Shown here one piece after another: positions 25,106 to 34,491 of a stretch of DNA of 49,304 nucleotides (within the stretch, counting starts at the first letter, position 1; each line of letters opens with the position of its first letter). The stretch is taken from contig JAFXAK010000039.1 of NCBI GenBank assembly GCA_017517135.1, positions 1 through 49,304 of the forward strand, written 5' to 3'. The DNA is from Clostridia bacterium (lineage in GTDB: Bacteria; Bacillota; Clostridia; Oscillospirales; Acutalibacteraceae). Made by a program: the position numbers and the translations under genes. Below the pieces are notes generated by a model. The model saw only the letters and a program-made list of their open reading frames with translations. It made no database searches and was not told the DNA's origin.

Positions 25106-26485
25106 ATGGAAGACTTCACAGTAAATTTACTTAAAAATATACCCTCACACGCAGAGGTAAGACAGCAGACCGCGAGAACAAGAAGGGTGTCCGTTGTGGG
25201 CGGAAATCTTGTGAGCAATATGTCTGCGGTGTCAAAGGGCGTGTGTGCGCGTGTTTATAAAAACGGTGTATGGGGCTTTGCTTCAAAGAGTGCGGCAGAC
25301 GAAAGGGCAGTAAAAGAGGTACTCCAAGCCGCAAACGAAAATGCAATACTGCTTGATTCAAGAAAGCCTAAGAATATCCCCGAGCTTCTCGGTGCGGGGA
25401 CTTCCTCGTATGTTGAAAAAAGAGGCTTTGTTGAAACAGACCAGAAATTACTTGTTGATTTTGCAAGAGAAATCGATGAATATATAGTAAGCAAATACCC
25501 GTCACTCTCCTCAAGAAGCGTGGGTATTGCTTCAAGCTGTATAGAAAAAACGCTTCACACCTCAGAGGGTGCGTACGGATATCAGCTTTTCCCGAGAGTG
25601 TATATTATGATTTCAATGTCTGCAGAAACTTCCGACGGTGATACAGTCGAGCTGTTTGATGTCTTCGGTGGCGGTGAGGGCTATTTTACGGACTACTACT
25701 CAACTCCCGATAAGCTTTATCCCGATATAGATGTAATGTATAATAAGCTTATGCAAAAGCGTGAGGGTGTTTTCCCGAATGCGGGCGAAAGACTGTGTAT
25801 TATAGATTCTTCCCTTGCGGGTATGCTCGCCCACGAGGCTGTGGGGCATACGGTTGAAGCAGACTTGGTGCTCTCAGGCTCGGTTGCCGCAAGCAATCTC
25901 GGAAAACAGGTGGCTTCACCTCTTATAAATCTCACCGACTTTGCAAACGAAGCCTTCGGAAAGAAAGCCCCCTTGCCCGTGTATATTGACGACGAGGGCA
26001 CAAAATGCGAGGATGCCGTTATCATCAAGGACGGTGTGCTTGCGGGATATATGAATAATCTTGAAAGTGCAATGCATTTCGGTGTGAAGCCTCAGGGAAA
26101 TGCAAGAGCATACAGCTTTTCGGATGAGCCGCTTATCAGAATGAGAAACACGGCTATACATCCGGGTAAGGATAAATTAGAGGATATGATAGCCTCTGTT
26201 GATGACGGCTATTATCTTGTAAACACCCAGAACGGTCAGGCAGACACAACGGGTGAGTTTATGTTCGGTATCACGATGGGCTATGAAATCAAAAACGGTA
26301 AAATAGGTAAAGCTCTGAGAGACACCACCATTTCGGGAGTTGCCTTCAATATGCTCAAAACGGTTGATATGCTCTCCGACGGCATAACCTGGGATTTTGC
26401 GGGCTACTGCGGAAAGAAACAGCCTATGCCCGTTGCAATGGGCGGTCCTGCAATCCGCTGTAAGGTAAATATAGGGGGTAGATAA
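25106..26485 (+). CDS. tldD: TldD-family zinc metallopeptidase
   Basis: Catalytic partner of the TldD/TldE peptidase, which threads unfolded peptides into a closed chamber; in E. coli it removes leader peptides such as that of microcin B17 and degrades CcdA. The zinc motif HEAVGH is at 243-248, followed by EADLVLSGS. The glycine-rich end with MGGPAIRC is typical. 459 aa, normal length. GGAGG lies before the ATG. The tldE/pmbA gene begins 2 bp after the stop, matching an obligate heterodimer. Confidence 0.93.
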   Translation: MEDFTVNLLKNIPSHAEVRQQTARTRRVSVVGGNLVSNMSAVSKGVCARVYKNGVWGFASKSAADERAVKEVLQAANENAILLDSRKPKNIPELLGAGTSSYVEKRGFVETDQKLLVDFAREIDEYIVSKYPSLSSRSVGIASSCIEKTLHTSEGAYGYQLFPRVYIMISMSAETSDGDTVELFDVFGGGEGYFTDYYSTPDKLYPDIDVMYNKLMQKREGVFPNAGERLCIIDSSLAGMLAHEAVGHTVEADLVLSGSVAASNLGKQVASPLINLTDFANEAFGKKAPLPVYIDDEGTKCEDAVIIKDGVLAGYMNNLESAMHFGVKPQGNARAYSFSDEPLIRMRNTAIHPGKDKLEDMIASVDDGYYLVNTQNGQADTTGEFMFGITMGYEIKNGKIGKALRDTTISGVAFNMLKTVDMLSDGITWDFAGYCGKKQPMPVAMGGPAIRCKVNIGGR

Positions 26486-26487
26486 GT

Positions 26488-27786
26488 ATGGAAAATCTTA
26501 AATCAGCTGCAAAATATACTCTTGATGCTCTCATAAACGGCGGTGCCGATTCAGCTCAGGTGAGTGTGTCCGAGGGGAAAATTGAAGAATTCAATGTTGA
26601 CGCGGGTGATTTTTCACTTATCAGAAGCGTTTTTAACTCGTCACTTGCCGCAAAGGTAATCAAAAACAAGAGAAAAGGTACGGTTTCCCTCAATCAGCTT
26701 GACAAGGAGGCTATAGACATAGCAGTAGCCGAATGTCTTGCCGCTGCCGATGCTTCGGTTGAGGATGATGCCTTGTCCATAGCAACGAAAGAGGAGAACT
26801 GCGATTTTGTTGACGGTGTTCTCGTACCGGATAAGTCTGTTTTCTTTGACAGTATAATTAAATTCTGCGACGACATTGAAAGAGACTATCCCGAAATTAT
26901 GCTCGAGCAGTTAATTGCCACCTATTCATACGGCAAGCATATTGTTATGAACACAAACGGTGTTGAATTTACCGAGGAAGACGGTGCATATAATATCAGC
27001 GTTATGTATTCCGCACATAAGGGTGACGAATCAACCTCGTTTAATTATTTCGATGTTGATTTCCTTGATCCTGCAAGCGATATTATGGAATTCGATATGG
27101 TGAGAACCAATTTTGAAAGAGCCGTAAAGGAGCTTGATGCCCAAAGCTTCGAGGGTAAATTCGAGGGTGTTGCGGTATTTGCGCCCGCCTGCTTCGGGGA
27201 TATCCTTTCAACCGTGATGGGCTCCTTTGCGGGTGACTTTGCGCTTATCGAGGGCACATCCCCCTGGAAAAACAGCCTCGGGAAAGAGGTTGCAGGCAAG
27301 GATTTTACCCTTAAGGTTATACCGCACAGTGAAAAAATCGTATGCGGTGAAAACATAACCTCCGACGGCTATAAATCACAAGACTACTGTATTATAAACA
27401 AGGGTGTTCTTGAAAGCTTTTGTCTTACGGAATATGCTTCAAGAAAAACCGGTCTGAAGCGTTCACCGTCAACAAGCTCGTGTATAGAGGTCACAGCCGG
27501 TGAAAGAAGCTTTGACGAGATAGTTGCATCAATTGACAAGGGTATACTTGTCTGCCGTTTTTCGGGCGGAGAGCCTGCAAATAACGGGGATTTCTCGGGT
27601 GTTGCCAAGAACAGCTTTCTTATTGAAAACGGTAAGGTAACAAAGCCTTTGACAGAAACGATGATAAGCGGTAATATTGCGGCTATGCTTAAAAATGTTT
27701 ATGCAATATCAAAAGAAACCGTATGCGACGGAAGCTCTGTGTTGCCCTATGCCGCATTTGCGGGTGTTACCGTATCAGGAAAATAA
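26488..27786 (+). CDS. pmbA: TldE/PmbA-family peptidase subunit
   Basis: Non-catalytic partner of TldD, 432 aa. It has the PmbA fold features (ALINGGADSAQVSVSEG at the start, TKPLTETMISGNIAAMLKNV near the end) and lacks the HEAxGH zinc motif, as expected for TldE. GGGGG lies about 9 nt upstream of the ATG, inside the tldD end. The lon gene starts 42 bp downstream. Substrates in this organism are unknown; no RiPP cluster is adjacent, although three small-peptide genes lie 7 kb away. Confidence 0.92.
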   Translation: MENLKSAAKYTLDALINGGADSAQVSVSEGKIEEFNVDAGDFSLIRSVFNSSLAAKVIKNKRKGTVSLNQLDKEAIDIAVAECLAAADASVEDDALSIATKEENCDFVDGVLVPDKSVFFDSIIKFCDDIERDYPEIMLEQLIATYSYGKHIVMNTNGVEFTEEDGAYNISVMYSAHKGDESTSFNYFDVDFLDPASDIMEFDMVRTNFERAVKELDAQSFEGKFEGVAVFAPACFGDILSTVMGSFAGDFALIEGTSPWKNSLGKEVAGKDFTLKVIPHSEKIVCGENITSDGYKSQDYCIINKGVLESFCLTEYASRKTGLKRSPSTSSCIEVTAGERSFDEIVASIDKGILVCRFSGGEPANNGDFSGVAKNSFLIENGKVTKPLTETMISGNIAAMLKNVYAISKETVCDGSSVLPYAAFAGVTVSGK

Positions 27787-27828
27787 ATTTCCTTAATTCA
27801 GTATATATTTTTTGGAGTGTTCCTTTAG

Positions 27829-30279
27829 ATGAAAAGAGAAGAATTAAAGTTTGTCACATTGCCCGTTATCCCTTTGAGGGGGATAGTGCTTTTTCCCGAT
27901 ATGACCTTGCATTTCGATATCGGAAGAAAGTCCTCTCTTGCGGCTCTCAAGGCGGCGGGAGAAAAGGGCAGTAACATATTTTTTGTGACACAAACGGATA
28001 TAAATACGGAAAACCCCGACATTGACGAGCTGTACAGCGTGGGTGTTGTGGGTAAAATCCGTCAGATAGTAAAGCTGCCCGACAGAGGCTCTACGGTAAG
28101 AGTTGTTGTTGAGGGTATACAGAGAGGAAAAATCGTTGAGACTGTGCTCAAGCGTCCCTACATAAAGGCAGAGGTAGAGTATCTTGAGGATGACTATTCA
28201 ATGCCCGAGGAGATTGCAGAGCCTAAGCTTATGGCTGAAGCGGCTTTGTACAGCGTACGCAGATATTTTGACGATTACTGTATGCACGCGCCCCAGCTTA
28301 CGCCCGACATTATTTCTGCTGTTTTTCAGCAGGATGATATAAGTGCAACAGCGGATATGATTGCAGGCAATATAATGCTTTCAATGGACGATAAGCAGAA
28401 ATTGCTTGCCGAGCTTAATATATTCCGCCGTCTGGAACAGCTGTGCGTGATGCTCTCCCACGAAACGGAAATTCTTATACTTGACGAGATGCTTCAGGAA
28501 AAGGTTCACGACCAGATGGATAAAAATCAGCGTGAATATTTCCTCAGAGAAGAAATGAAGGCTATTACCGAGGAGCTCAATGCCCTTGACGGTGAGGATT
28601 CCACGGGACTGCTTTCAAGGGTAAATGCGAGCCGTATGCCCGAACAGCTCAAGGAAAAAATGTATACGGAGCTTGAAAGACTGAAAAAACTCTCACAGGG
28701 CTCTCCCGATGCCAATGTGCTTCGTACTTATATTGAAAAGTGCCTTGAAATCCCGTGGGGGGTATATACCAAGGAAAACAAGAGTCTGCAAAAGGCTGTA
28801 AGAGTGCTCGAAAAGGATCACTACGGTCTTAAAGAGGTCAAAGAGCGTATCACGGAAATGATAGCCGCGCTTATTGTTTCTCCCGATATAAAAGGACAGA
28901 TTATCTGTCTTGCAGGCCCTCCGGGGGTGGGTAAAACATCTATAGCAAAGTCCATTGCCGCCGCAACTAACAGAAATTATACAAGAATTTCTCTGGGCGG
29001 TGTCAAGGACGAGGCTGAAATCCGCGGTCACAGAAGAACATATATCGGTGCAATGCCCGGCAGAATAGTAAATGCACTTATAGAGGCGAAAAGTCAGAAT
29101 CCTCTGATTCTGCTTGACGAGATAGATAAGCTCAGCGCCGATTATAAGGGCGATCCGTCCTCTGCACTTCTTGAGGTGCTTGACGGTGAGCAGAATTTCT
29201 CCTTCCGCGACCACTATATTGAATTACCCGTAGACCTGAGTAAGGTGCTGTTTATCACAACCGCAAACGATAAGCACGCCATTCCCGCGGCTCTCCGTGA
29301 CAGAATGGAGGTTATCGACCTTGCGGGCTACACATATGAGGAAAAGCTTCACATTGCAAAGAAGCATCTTATACCAAAGCAGATGAAGGCACACGCTCTT
29401 ACAAAGGAAAATATCCGCTTTACGGATTCGGCTGTCAGAAGCATTATTGACGGCTACACAAGAGAAGCAGGTGTCAGAATACTCGAAAGAAAAATTGCGG
29501 CTGTATGCCGTAAGGAAACCGTAAGACTTGCAAACGGGGATAATGAAAAGCTTGATGTCACGGACAAAAATATTGAACAGCTTCTGGGGGTAAGAAAATA
29601 CCGCCCCGATGAAAAGCGTACAACTGATGAAATCGGTCTTGTGAACGGACTTGCGTGGACCGCAGTCGGCGGTGAGATGCTTGAGGTTGAGGTTGCCGTG
29701 CTTGAGGGTACGGGCAAATTAGAGCTTACGGGTTCGCTGGGCGATGTTATGAAGGAGTCGGCAAGAGCCGCTGTCACCTACATACGCTCTAAGTACAAGG
29801 AACTCGGAATTGACGGTGAGTTTTATAAGAACAAGGATATACACATCCATTTCCCCGAGGGTGCAGTTCCCAAGGACGGCCCGAGTGCAGGTATAACCGT
29901 AACAACAGCACTTGTGTCTGCTTTAAGTGAAACTCCCGTCAGAGGAGATGTTGCAATGACGGGTGAGGTCACCATACGAGGCAGAGTGCTTGCTATAGGG
30001 GGCTTAAGAGAAAAGTCCATGGCGGCATACAGAGAGGGTATGAAATATGTTTTGATTCCTCAGGCAAATGTTCCTGATTTACAGGATGTTGATAAGGCAG
30101 TAAAGGACAAAATCACATTCATTCCCGTAAAGAATGTTGACGAGGTGCTTGATTTTTGTCTTATAAAGAAAGAAGAAAGTGTTTTTGAAGAAGAGGCATC
30201 ACAGCCTGAAAATAAGACACTTGAAATCCCGAAGCATAAATATCAGGAACAGAGAGGTAGAACAGGTGAACTGCAATAA
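27829..30279 (+). CDS. lon: ATP-dependent protease Lon
   Basis: Soluble hexameric AAA+ protease degrading misfolded and regulatory proteins. The 816-aa protein has an N-terminal LON substrate domain (LPVIPLRGIVLFPDM), a helical middle, Walker A GPPGVGKTS (about 363-371), Walker B ILLDEIDK, and the C-terminal protease domain with the catalytic serine in PKDGPSAGIT (about 686) and lysine in GGLREKSMAA. The end is polar. engB overlaps the last 14 bp. A lon-engB pair is conserved in many Firmicutes. Confidence 0.98.
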   Translation: MKREELKFVTLPVIPLRGIVLFPDMTLHFDIGRKSSLAALKAAGEKGSNIFFVTQTDINTENPDIDELYSVGVVGKIRQIVKLPDRGSTVRVVVEGIQRGKIVETVLKRPYIKAEVEYLEDDYSMPEEIAEPKLMAEAALYSVRRYFDDYCMHAPQLTPDIISAVFQQDDISATADMIAGNIMLSMDDKQKLLAELNIFRRLEQLCVMLSHETEILILDEMLQEKVHDQMDKNQREYFLREEMKAITEELNALDGEDSTGLLSRVNASRMPEQLKEKMYTELERLKKLSQGSPDANVLRTYIEKCLEIPWGVYTKENKSLQKAVRVLEKDHYGLKEVKERITEMIAALIVSPDIKGQIICLAGPPGVGKTSIAKSIAAATNRNYTRISLGGVKDEAEIRGHRRTYIGAMPGRIVNALIEAKSQNPLILLDEIDKLSADYKGDPSSALLEVLDGEQNFSFRDHYIELPVDLSKVLFITTANDKHAIPAALRDRMEVIDLAGYTYEEKLHIAKKHLIPKQMKAHALTKENIRFTDSAVRSIIDGYTREAGVRILERKIAAVCRKETVRLANGDNEKLDVTDKNIEQLLGVRKYRPDEKRTTDEIGLVNGLAWTAVGGEMLEVEVAVLEGTGKLELTGSLGDVMKESARAAVTYIRSKYKELGIDGEFYKNKDIHIHFPEGAVPKDGPSAGITVTTALVSALSETPVRGDVAMTGEVTIRGRVLAIGGLREKSMAAYREGMKYVLIPQANVPDLQDVDKAVKDKITFIPVKNVDEVLDFCLIKKEESVFEEEASQPENKTLEIPKHKYQEQRGRTGELQ

Positions 30280-30850
30280 TGTTAAATTTGAAGCGTCCTA
30301 CGGCACTTCAAGACAGCTTCCCGTATCGGATTTGCCCGAAATAGTTTTTGCAGGTAAATCGAATGTGGGAAAATCCTCTTTGATAAATAAATTCTTTAAA
30401 CGTAAAAATCTTGCCCGTGTGAGTGCCGTTCCGGGCAAAACCACAACCATTAACTTTTTCACGGTTGACGGCATCCGTTTTGCAGATTTGCCCGGCTACG
30501 GCTATGCCAAAAGAAGCGAAAGCGAAAAACGCCGTTGGGGCGAGCTTATGGAGCAGTATTTTGCAAGCGAGAGAAATATAAAGCTCATAGTCCAGCTTCT
30601 TGATATGCGTCACGAGCCCACAGCCGATGACAGAACAATGCTCAATTTCCTTTCCGAAAGCGGATATAATTTTATCTGTGTTTTAACAAAATGCGATAAG
30701 CTCAAAACAACAGAAAGAAACAGACGACGCGAAGCATTTGCACAAAATCCCGACCTTGCAGGCGCTAAAAAAATAATCGAAGCCTCCGCACAGACGGGTG
30801 AGGGGATAGAGCAGATAAAAGCAGTTATTGAAGAATTTTTAGCAGAATAA
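30266..30850 (+). CDS. engB: Ribosome-biogenesis GTPase EngB (YsxC/YihA)
   Basis: TRAFAC GTPase needed for assembly of the large ribosomal subunit. G1 is GKSNVGKSS, G2 PGKTTTINFF, G3 DLPGYG, G4 TKCDKL, and G5 near EASAQTGEGI. The start is GTG at 30266, with AGAGAGG 8 nt upstream inside lon, giving 194 aa as is normal for the family; the frame is open farther left but only through lon sequence. Translational coupling with lon is likely. Confidence 0.96.
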   Translation: MNCNNVKFEASYGTSRQLPVSDLPEIVFAGKSNVGKSSLINKFFKRKNLARVSAVPGKTTTINFFTVDGIRFADLPGYGYAKRSESEKRRWGELMEQYFASERNIKLIVQLLDMRHEPTADDRTMLNFLSESGYNFICVLTKCDKLKTTERNRRREAFAQNPDLAGAKKIIEASAQTGEGIEQIKAVIEEFLAE

Positions 30851-30856
30851 AGACAT

Positions 30857-30890
30857 AAAGGACACACAAGATTTCATTGATGTGTCCTTT
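30857..30890 (+). terminator. Terminator after engB
   Basis: AAAGGACACA (30857-30866) pairs with TGTGTCCTTT (30881-30890). A second weak palindrome (TTTTACC/GGTAAAA, 30892-30913) follows. Confidence 0.75.
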
Positions 30891-30913
30891 GTTTTACCCA
30901 AAAAGCGGTAAAA

Positions 30914-31106
30914 TTTGAAAAGTCATAAAACATAAAACATAAAACTGTTACCTATCCTCTTGCACAAGTGTATACAATCTTGCTCTTGACAGAGGGCTGC
31001 GTTCCCTACCATGACGAAGACAAAAATTCTCAGCAAAATTCTTAATTTTTCCGCCATACGGTATTTTTGTATATAAGTACCTATCTTTTATTTTATCAAA
31101 AACAAA
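30914..31106. other. Intergenic region, no gene called
   Basis: Contains three tandem copies of ATAAAAC (30925-30945) and a stretch at about 30950-31050 of higher GC than the rest, with a small AGGG/CCCT hairpin. On the minus strand this stretch reads as a short open frame without a ribosome site. It may be a degraded or dispersed intergenic repeat; nothing is recognised with confidence. Confidence 0.4.
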
Positions 31107-31147
31107 AAAAGTCGAACGGGAAATCTGATTTTCTCATTCGCACTTTT
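31107..31147 (-). terminator. Terminator after the FAD reductase gene
   Basis: An imperfect stem (31108-31125 with 31127-31146) is followed on the minus strand by a T-run, 20 bp past the stop codon. Confidence 0.6.
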
Positions 31148-31166
31148 ATTATGTATTATGTTTTTT

Positions 31167-32570
31167 TTATTCAAGATTTAACTTTTTTATAATTTCCTTA
31201 TCGCAAGTTCCTGCAACGGTCCGGCACTTGCTCCACAGCTCGTCGGCTTTTGCTCTCCACATCGGGAAATCTGCGGGATTTTCGGGGTATTTGTCGTAAT
31301 GGGCACCTATCATAGCGGATTCCTTTAAGCCCCTTACGATTTTGGCAATCGAGGAGGGCTTTATTTTCTTTTTGATAACACCCACACAGGCATTTTTGAC
31401 TATTGCGGCAATGTCCTTTGCATTAAGCTCGAAGCCGCCGTCAACATTGCCGAGTATTTTCTGACAGAAAATAACCTCGTTTGCAAACATATATTCCGCT
31501 TCATCATAATCGGGAGCGATAACACCCATAAGAAGAGGTCTGAGAGAGTCGAAGTCCTTGCCCTGCTCCTTCATATAACGGGTGTTTATACTCCACATAT
31601 TCTCTTTTGTGAGAGGCTTGCCGTTTTTAAGAAGGTCGGCAATAACCTCAACTGCAATTTTGCCCTGAACAAGAGACGAGGTACAGCCCTCGCCGCAGGT
31701 GGGCTTTGTCAGACACGCCGCGTCACCCATTGCAATGAAGCCGTTGTCAACAAACGAATAGACGGAGCGGTGATAGGGGGTTACACCCTTTTCGATTTTT
31801 TCTACCGTGTATTCGGGGAAATGTACATTCTTTGTGAAATGATTTTCAAAAATATATTCCGCATAGGAATACGAAAGAGCCGCACCGATACCTAAAATTG
31901 CACCGTTTGGATTGCCCGAGGGAGCAGACCAGGATTTATACTGCAGAAAGAAGCCGTCTGCCTCTCTGGGGTTGAAGCTCTTGTCCTTGTATTCAACATA
32001 ATACAGCACAACATAAAGCAAATCCTTGTTTGTAAGCTTGAAATTGCCCGCGATTGATGATGCGGGGAGCTTTGTTCTTGCTGCTGAGGGAATACCCGAG
32101 CAGTCTGCAACCAATTTTGTATAAACACATTGTTCTCCGTCTGCGGTTTCAAATTTAGCGCCTGCAATTTGTCTGTTTTTATCAAAGATGAAGTCAATAA
32201 ATGATGCACCGTATATAAATTCTGCTCCGTTTTCCTTTGCCTTGTCTGCCATAAACATTATGTAGTCGTGCTTGTGCAGACCTATTGTGGGGGTTGAGGA
32301 TATTGAGCCTTTGGGATGATTGCCGTAGGGCGACCACATAGGCGAGCCGAAAAAGGAGAAGGCTTTTAAGGGGGATGTATCATCGGGAATGTCAAGGTCG
32401 CATTGCTCCATTTCTCCCTGTGTCATATGAAAAATATCATAAGCACGGGATACATTTTCAGGCTCTTCCTTTTCAATTACAAGAACAGAGAAGCCCTGAG
32501 AAGCCATTTGTCTTGCAAACCAACAGCCTGTGGTGGATGCACCTACAACGAGGATATCGTATTCTTTCAT
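31167..32570 (-). CDS. FAD-dependent oxidoreductase, geranylgeranyl-reductase-like
   Basis: Flavoprotein of 467 aa in the geranylgeranyl reductase / FixC superfamily. The N-terminal Rossmann FAD site is DILVVGASTTGCWFARQMA followed by VLVIEKEE; the second FAD motif is GFIAMGDAACLTKPTCGEG. Family members reduce isoprenoid or other unsaturated chains or hydroxylate aromatic rings; the substrate here is unknown. A TetR regulator lies 24 bp upstream in the same direction, so expression probably responds to a small molecule. GGAGAG precedes the ATG. Confidence 0.85.
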   Translation of the reverse strand: MKEYDILVVGASTTGCWFARQMASQGFSVLVIEKEEPENVSRAYDIFHMTQGEMEQCDLDIPDDTSPLKAFSFFGSPMWSPYGNHPKGSISSTPTIGLHKHDYIMFMADKAKENGAEFIYGASFIDFIFDKNRQIAGAKFETADGEQCVYTKLVADCSGIPSAARTKLPASSIAGNFKLTNKDLLYVVLYYVEYKDKSFNPREADGFFLQYKSWSAPSGNPNGAILGIGAALSYSYAEYIFENHFTKNVHFPEYTVEKIEKGVTPYHRSVYSFVDNGFIAMGDAACLTKPTCGEGCTSSLVQGKIAVEVIADLLKNGKPLTKENMWSINTRYMKEQGKDFDSLRPLLMGVIAPDYDEAEYMFANEVIFCQKILGNVDGGFELNAKDIAAIVKNACVGVIKKKIKPSSIAKIVRGLKESAMIGAHYDKYPENPADFPMWRAKADELWSKCRTVAGTCDKEIIKKLNLE

Positions 32571-32594
32571 AAAAAATCTCTCCTTTGAAAAATT

Positions 32595-33206
32595 TTATTT
32601 AATAGCGAAGCTGTTAAATACACCGTAATAGTAATGCGCTAAAATTCGGGCAAGCCTTTTTGAGGGTATGGGACAGTCTTTTGTCAGCCAATCCATAAGA
32701 ATAGATGTTGTGCCGCCGCTTATAAAATTAAATGAGATTTTGAAGGATTCAATATGCTCCTCGGGAAGAACGGGGGAAAGAATTTCATATACCATATGAT
32801 AAAAAACCTTGCCGAAGCTTACATGAATTGAGCTTGTGCTGTTCTGATTGAAAATGAATCTATAAAGCTCCTTGTTTTCCTTTACCGTGCGGACATATGC
32901 ATATGCGATTTCGCTGTAATCATCAATTGTGAGCTGTGTAAGATTTTTCTTTGATTCAAGAATGTTTTTTGATTTGTTTACAACCTCTTGCTGCATTTCA
33001 AAAAATTCCTTTATTATCTTCTGATGCAGGTCGTATATATCAGTATAATATGAATAGAATGTTGAACGGTTTACATCCGCCTTTTCGCAAATCTGCGTAA
33101 CGGTGATTTTGTCAATCTGCTTATCCTTCATAAGCTCATAAAGGCTTTCACGGATTACCTTTTTTGTGTAAGACTTTCTTCTGTCCTCTCTTTTTTGCTC
33201 TGCCAT
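32595..33206 (-). CDS. TetR-family transcriptional regulator
   Basis: 203 aa. The HTH region reads DKITVTQICEKADVNRSTFYSYYTDIYDLHQKI, typical of TetR proteins of the DhaS type, and the C-terminal half fits TetR_C family helices. ATG at 33206 is chosen because AAGGAG is close upstream and the protein then begins MAEQKREDRRKSYTKK; the frame is open to 33299 but that part is AT-rich promoter sequence. It probably controls itself and the reductase gene behind it. No clear palindromic operator was found upstream. Confidence 0.9.
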   Translation of the reverse strand: MAEQKREDRRKSYTKKVIRESLYELMKDKQIDKITVTQICEKADVNRSTFYSYYTDIYDLHQKIIKEFFEMQQEVVNKSKNILESKKNLTQLTIDDYSEIAYAYVRTVKENKELYRFIFNQNSTSSIHVSFGKVFYHMVYEILSPVLPEEHIESFKISFNFISGGTTSILMDWLTKDCPIPSKRLARILAHYYYGVFNSFAIK

Positions 33207-33284
33207 TATTAAACTCCTTGTTATTTTACCAACATAGTGTCTATTATATAACAGCTTGTATAAAAAATCAAGGATAATATAAAA

Positions 33285-33315
33285 CAGCTTACCCCACAAG
33301 AGTGTGAGTAAGCTG
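33285..33315 (-). terminator. Terminator of the murT-gatD-phosphoesterase operon
   Basis: CAGCTTAC (33285-33292) pairs with GTAAGCTG (33308-33315), with a T-rich run beyond on the minus strand. Confidence 0.75.
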
Positions 33316-33323
33316 TATTTTGA

Positions 33324-34487
33324 TTATTTCAGATAAACATTATTGAGCTTCTGCTCTATTTTTATGCTGCCGTCGGCATTTAGTGTTGTGAGGGTTACAC
33401 CGTGCATGGAATCCTTTTCATCCCAGCCGAATTTATCTATCATACTGTAGCAGGAATAGCCTGAGGGCTGGGTATATGTGAGGTATACGCCCTTATATAT
33501 CGCACAGAAATCGTTTATATGGTCGTGACCTGCAAAAAGTCCCTGAAGAGAGCCTTCTTCGGTTGCTTTTTCAAAAAATCCGCTGTTATAGGGTGAACAG
33601 CCGACAGTTTCGTATTGCTCACCGTAAAGGATTTCAGCCTTGCCTGTGGGGGTAAAGCCGTCTTCATTAGTGCCCGAAAAGACCTCTTCATATTCGGGTA
33701 CTGCTATATGCATATAGCAGAGAGTTTTTGTTTCTCCGTACTTTTCCTTGTTCTTTTTTACATCATTGAGATACCACTCAATCTGATCGGGCTTTAAGAA
33801 ATCGTAGCCGTCAATTCCCTCGGGGGAGCCGTACTTTTCGTGGGAGTCGGGTAGCATATCTCTGCCCGAGTCAAACAGATATATGCTTTTTGCAAGTGTG
33901 TTGTTGGCATTTTTTATATGTACTGCACAGTTGCCGTAGCCGAAAAGCTCCTTCTTGCCGTGCTTTGAAAGACAATGCGGATAATACTGTAAGCCCTTGA
34001 GCATAAGATATTTGAAATATCCGTCAGGCTCTCTTGTTTCGTGGTTGCCGTAGGTGTAGCAGAAGTAAACGCCTAACTTTTCAAAAATCCACGAAAGCTG
34101 AACGCAGTCTATCTGCTGGAAATCGGATTCTATAACATCACCCGTGAAAATGAACAAATCGGGCTTGTTATCCATAACCTGCTTTACAATGCGGTCAATG
34201 CTCTTGTTGTTGGCTGTTTCTTCACCGGGGTCAAGGTGAAGGTCTGTAGCACTCATAATCTTGAAATCGCTGTTATCAATTTCGCCTTTTTCGTTGAATT
34301 TGGCTATTGTTACGCTGTCCTCGGTCTGTTCAAGAATTTTCACCTTTGAGCCTACATACTTTATTTCTGTGTTACGGCTGAAAAGGAATTTCGGTCTTTT
34401 GCCGTTTGTTATCTTGTGAAGCACGGATGCCGCACCTATAGCGGCAACGATATATTTATGTCTTAAAAAGGTAAGTACGGGATACAT
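33324..34487 (-). CDS. Membrane-anchored calcineurin-like metallophosphoesterase
   Basis: 387 aa. A short hydrophobic N-terminal stretch (about 10-24) may anchor it. Metal-binding motifs are complete: ATDLHLD (D-x-H), FTGDVIE (GD), YGNHET (GNH), CYMHIAVPEY (H) and FAGHDHIND (GHDH). The gene starts 4 bp after gatD, so it is the third gene of the murT operon; this suggests a cell-wall-linked substrate such as a lipid-linked phosphate, which is inference only. Purple-acid-phosphatase-like substrates are the alternative. Confidence 0.88.
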   Translation of the reverse strand: MYPVLTFLRHKYIVAAIGAASVLHKITNGKRPKFLFSRNTEIKYVGSKVKILEQTEDSVTIAKFNEKGEIDNSDFKIMSATDLHLDPGEETANNKSIDRIVKQVMDNKPDLFIFTGDVIESDFQQIDCVQLSWIFEKLGVYFCYTYGNHETREPDGYFKYLMLKGLQYYPHCLSKHGKKELFGYGNCAVHIKNANNTLAKSIYLFDSGRDMLPDSHEKYGSPEGIDGYDFLKPDQIEWYLNDVKKNKEKYGETKTLCYMHIAVPEYEEVFSGTNEDGFTPTGKAEILYGEQYETVGCSPYNSGFFEKATEEGSLQGLFAGHDHINDFCAIYKGVYLTYTQPSGYSCYSMIDKFGWDEKDSMHGVTLTTLNADGSIKIEQKLNNVYLK

Positions 34488-34491
34488 ATTG

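Noticed and set aside
33207-33299. Longer TetR start
   Set aside because: The added residues come from AT-rich promoter-like sequence; AAGGAG points to the ATG at 33206.
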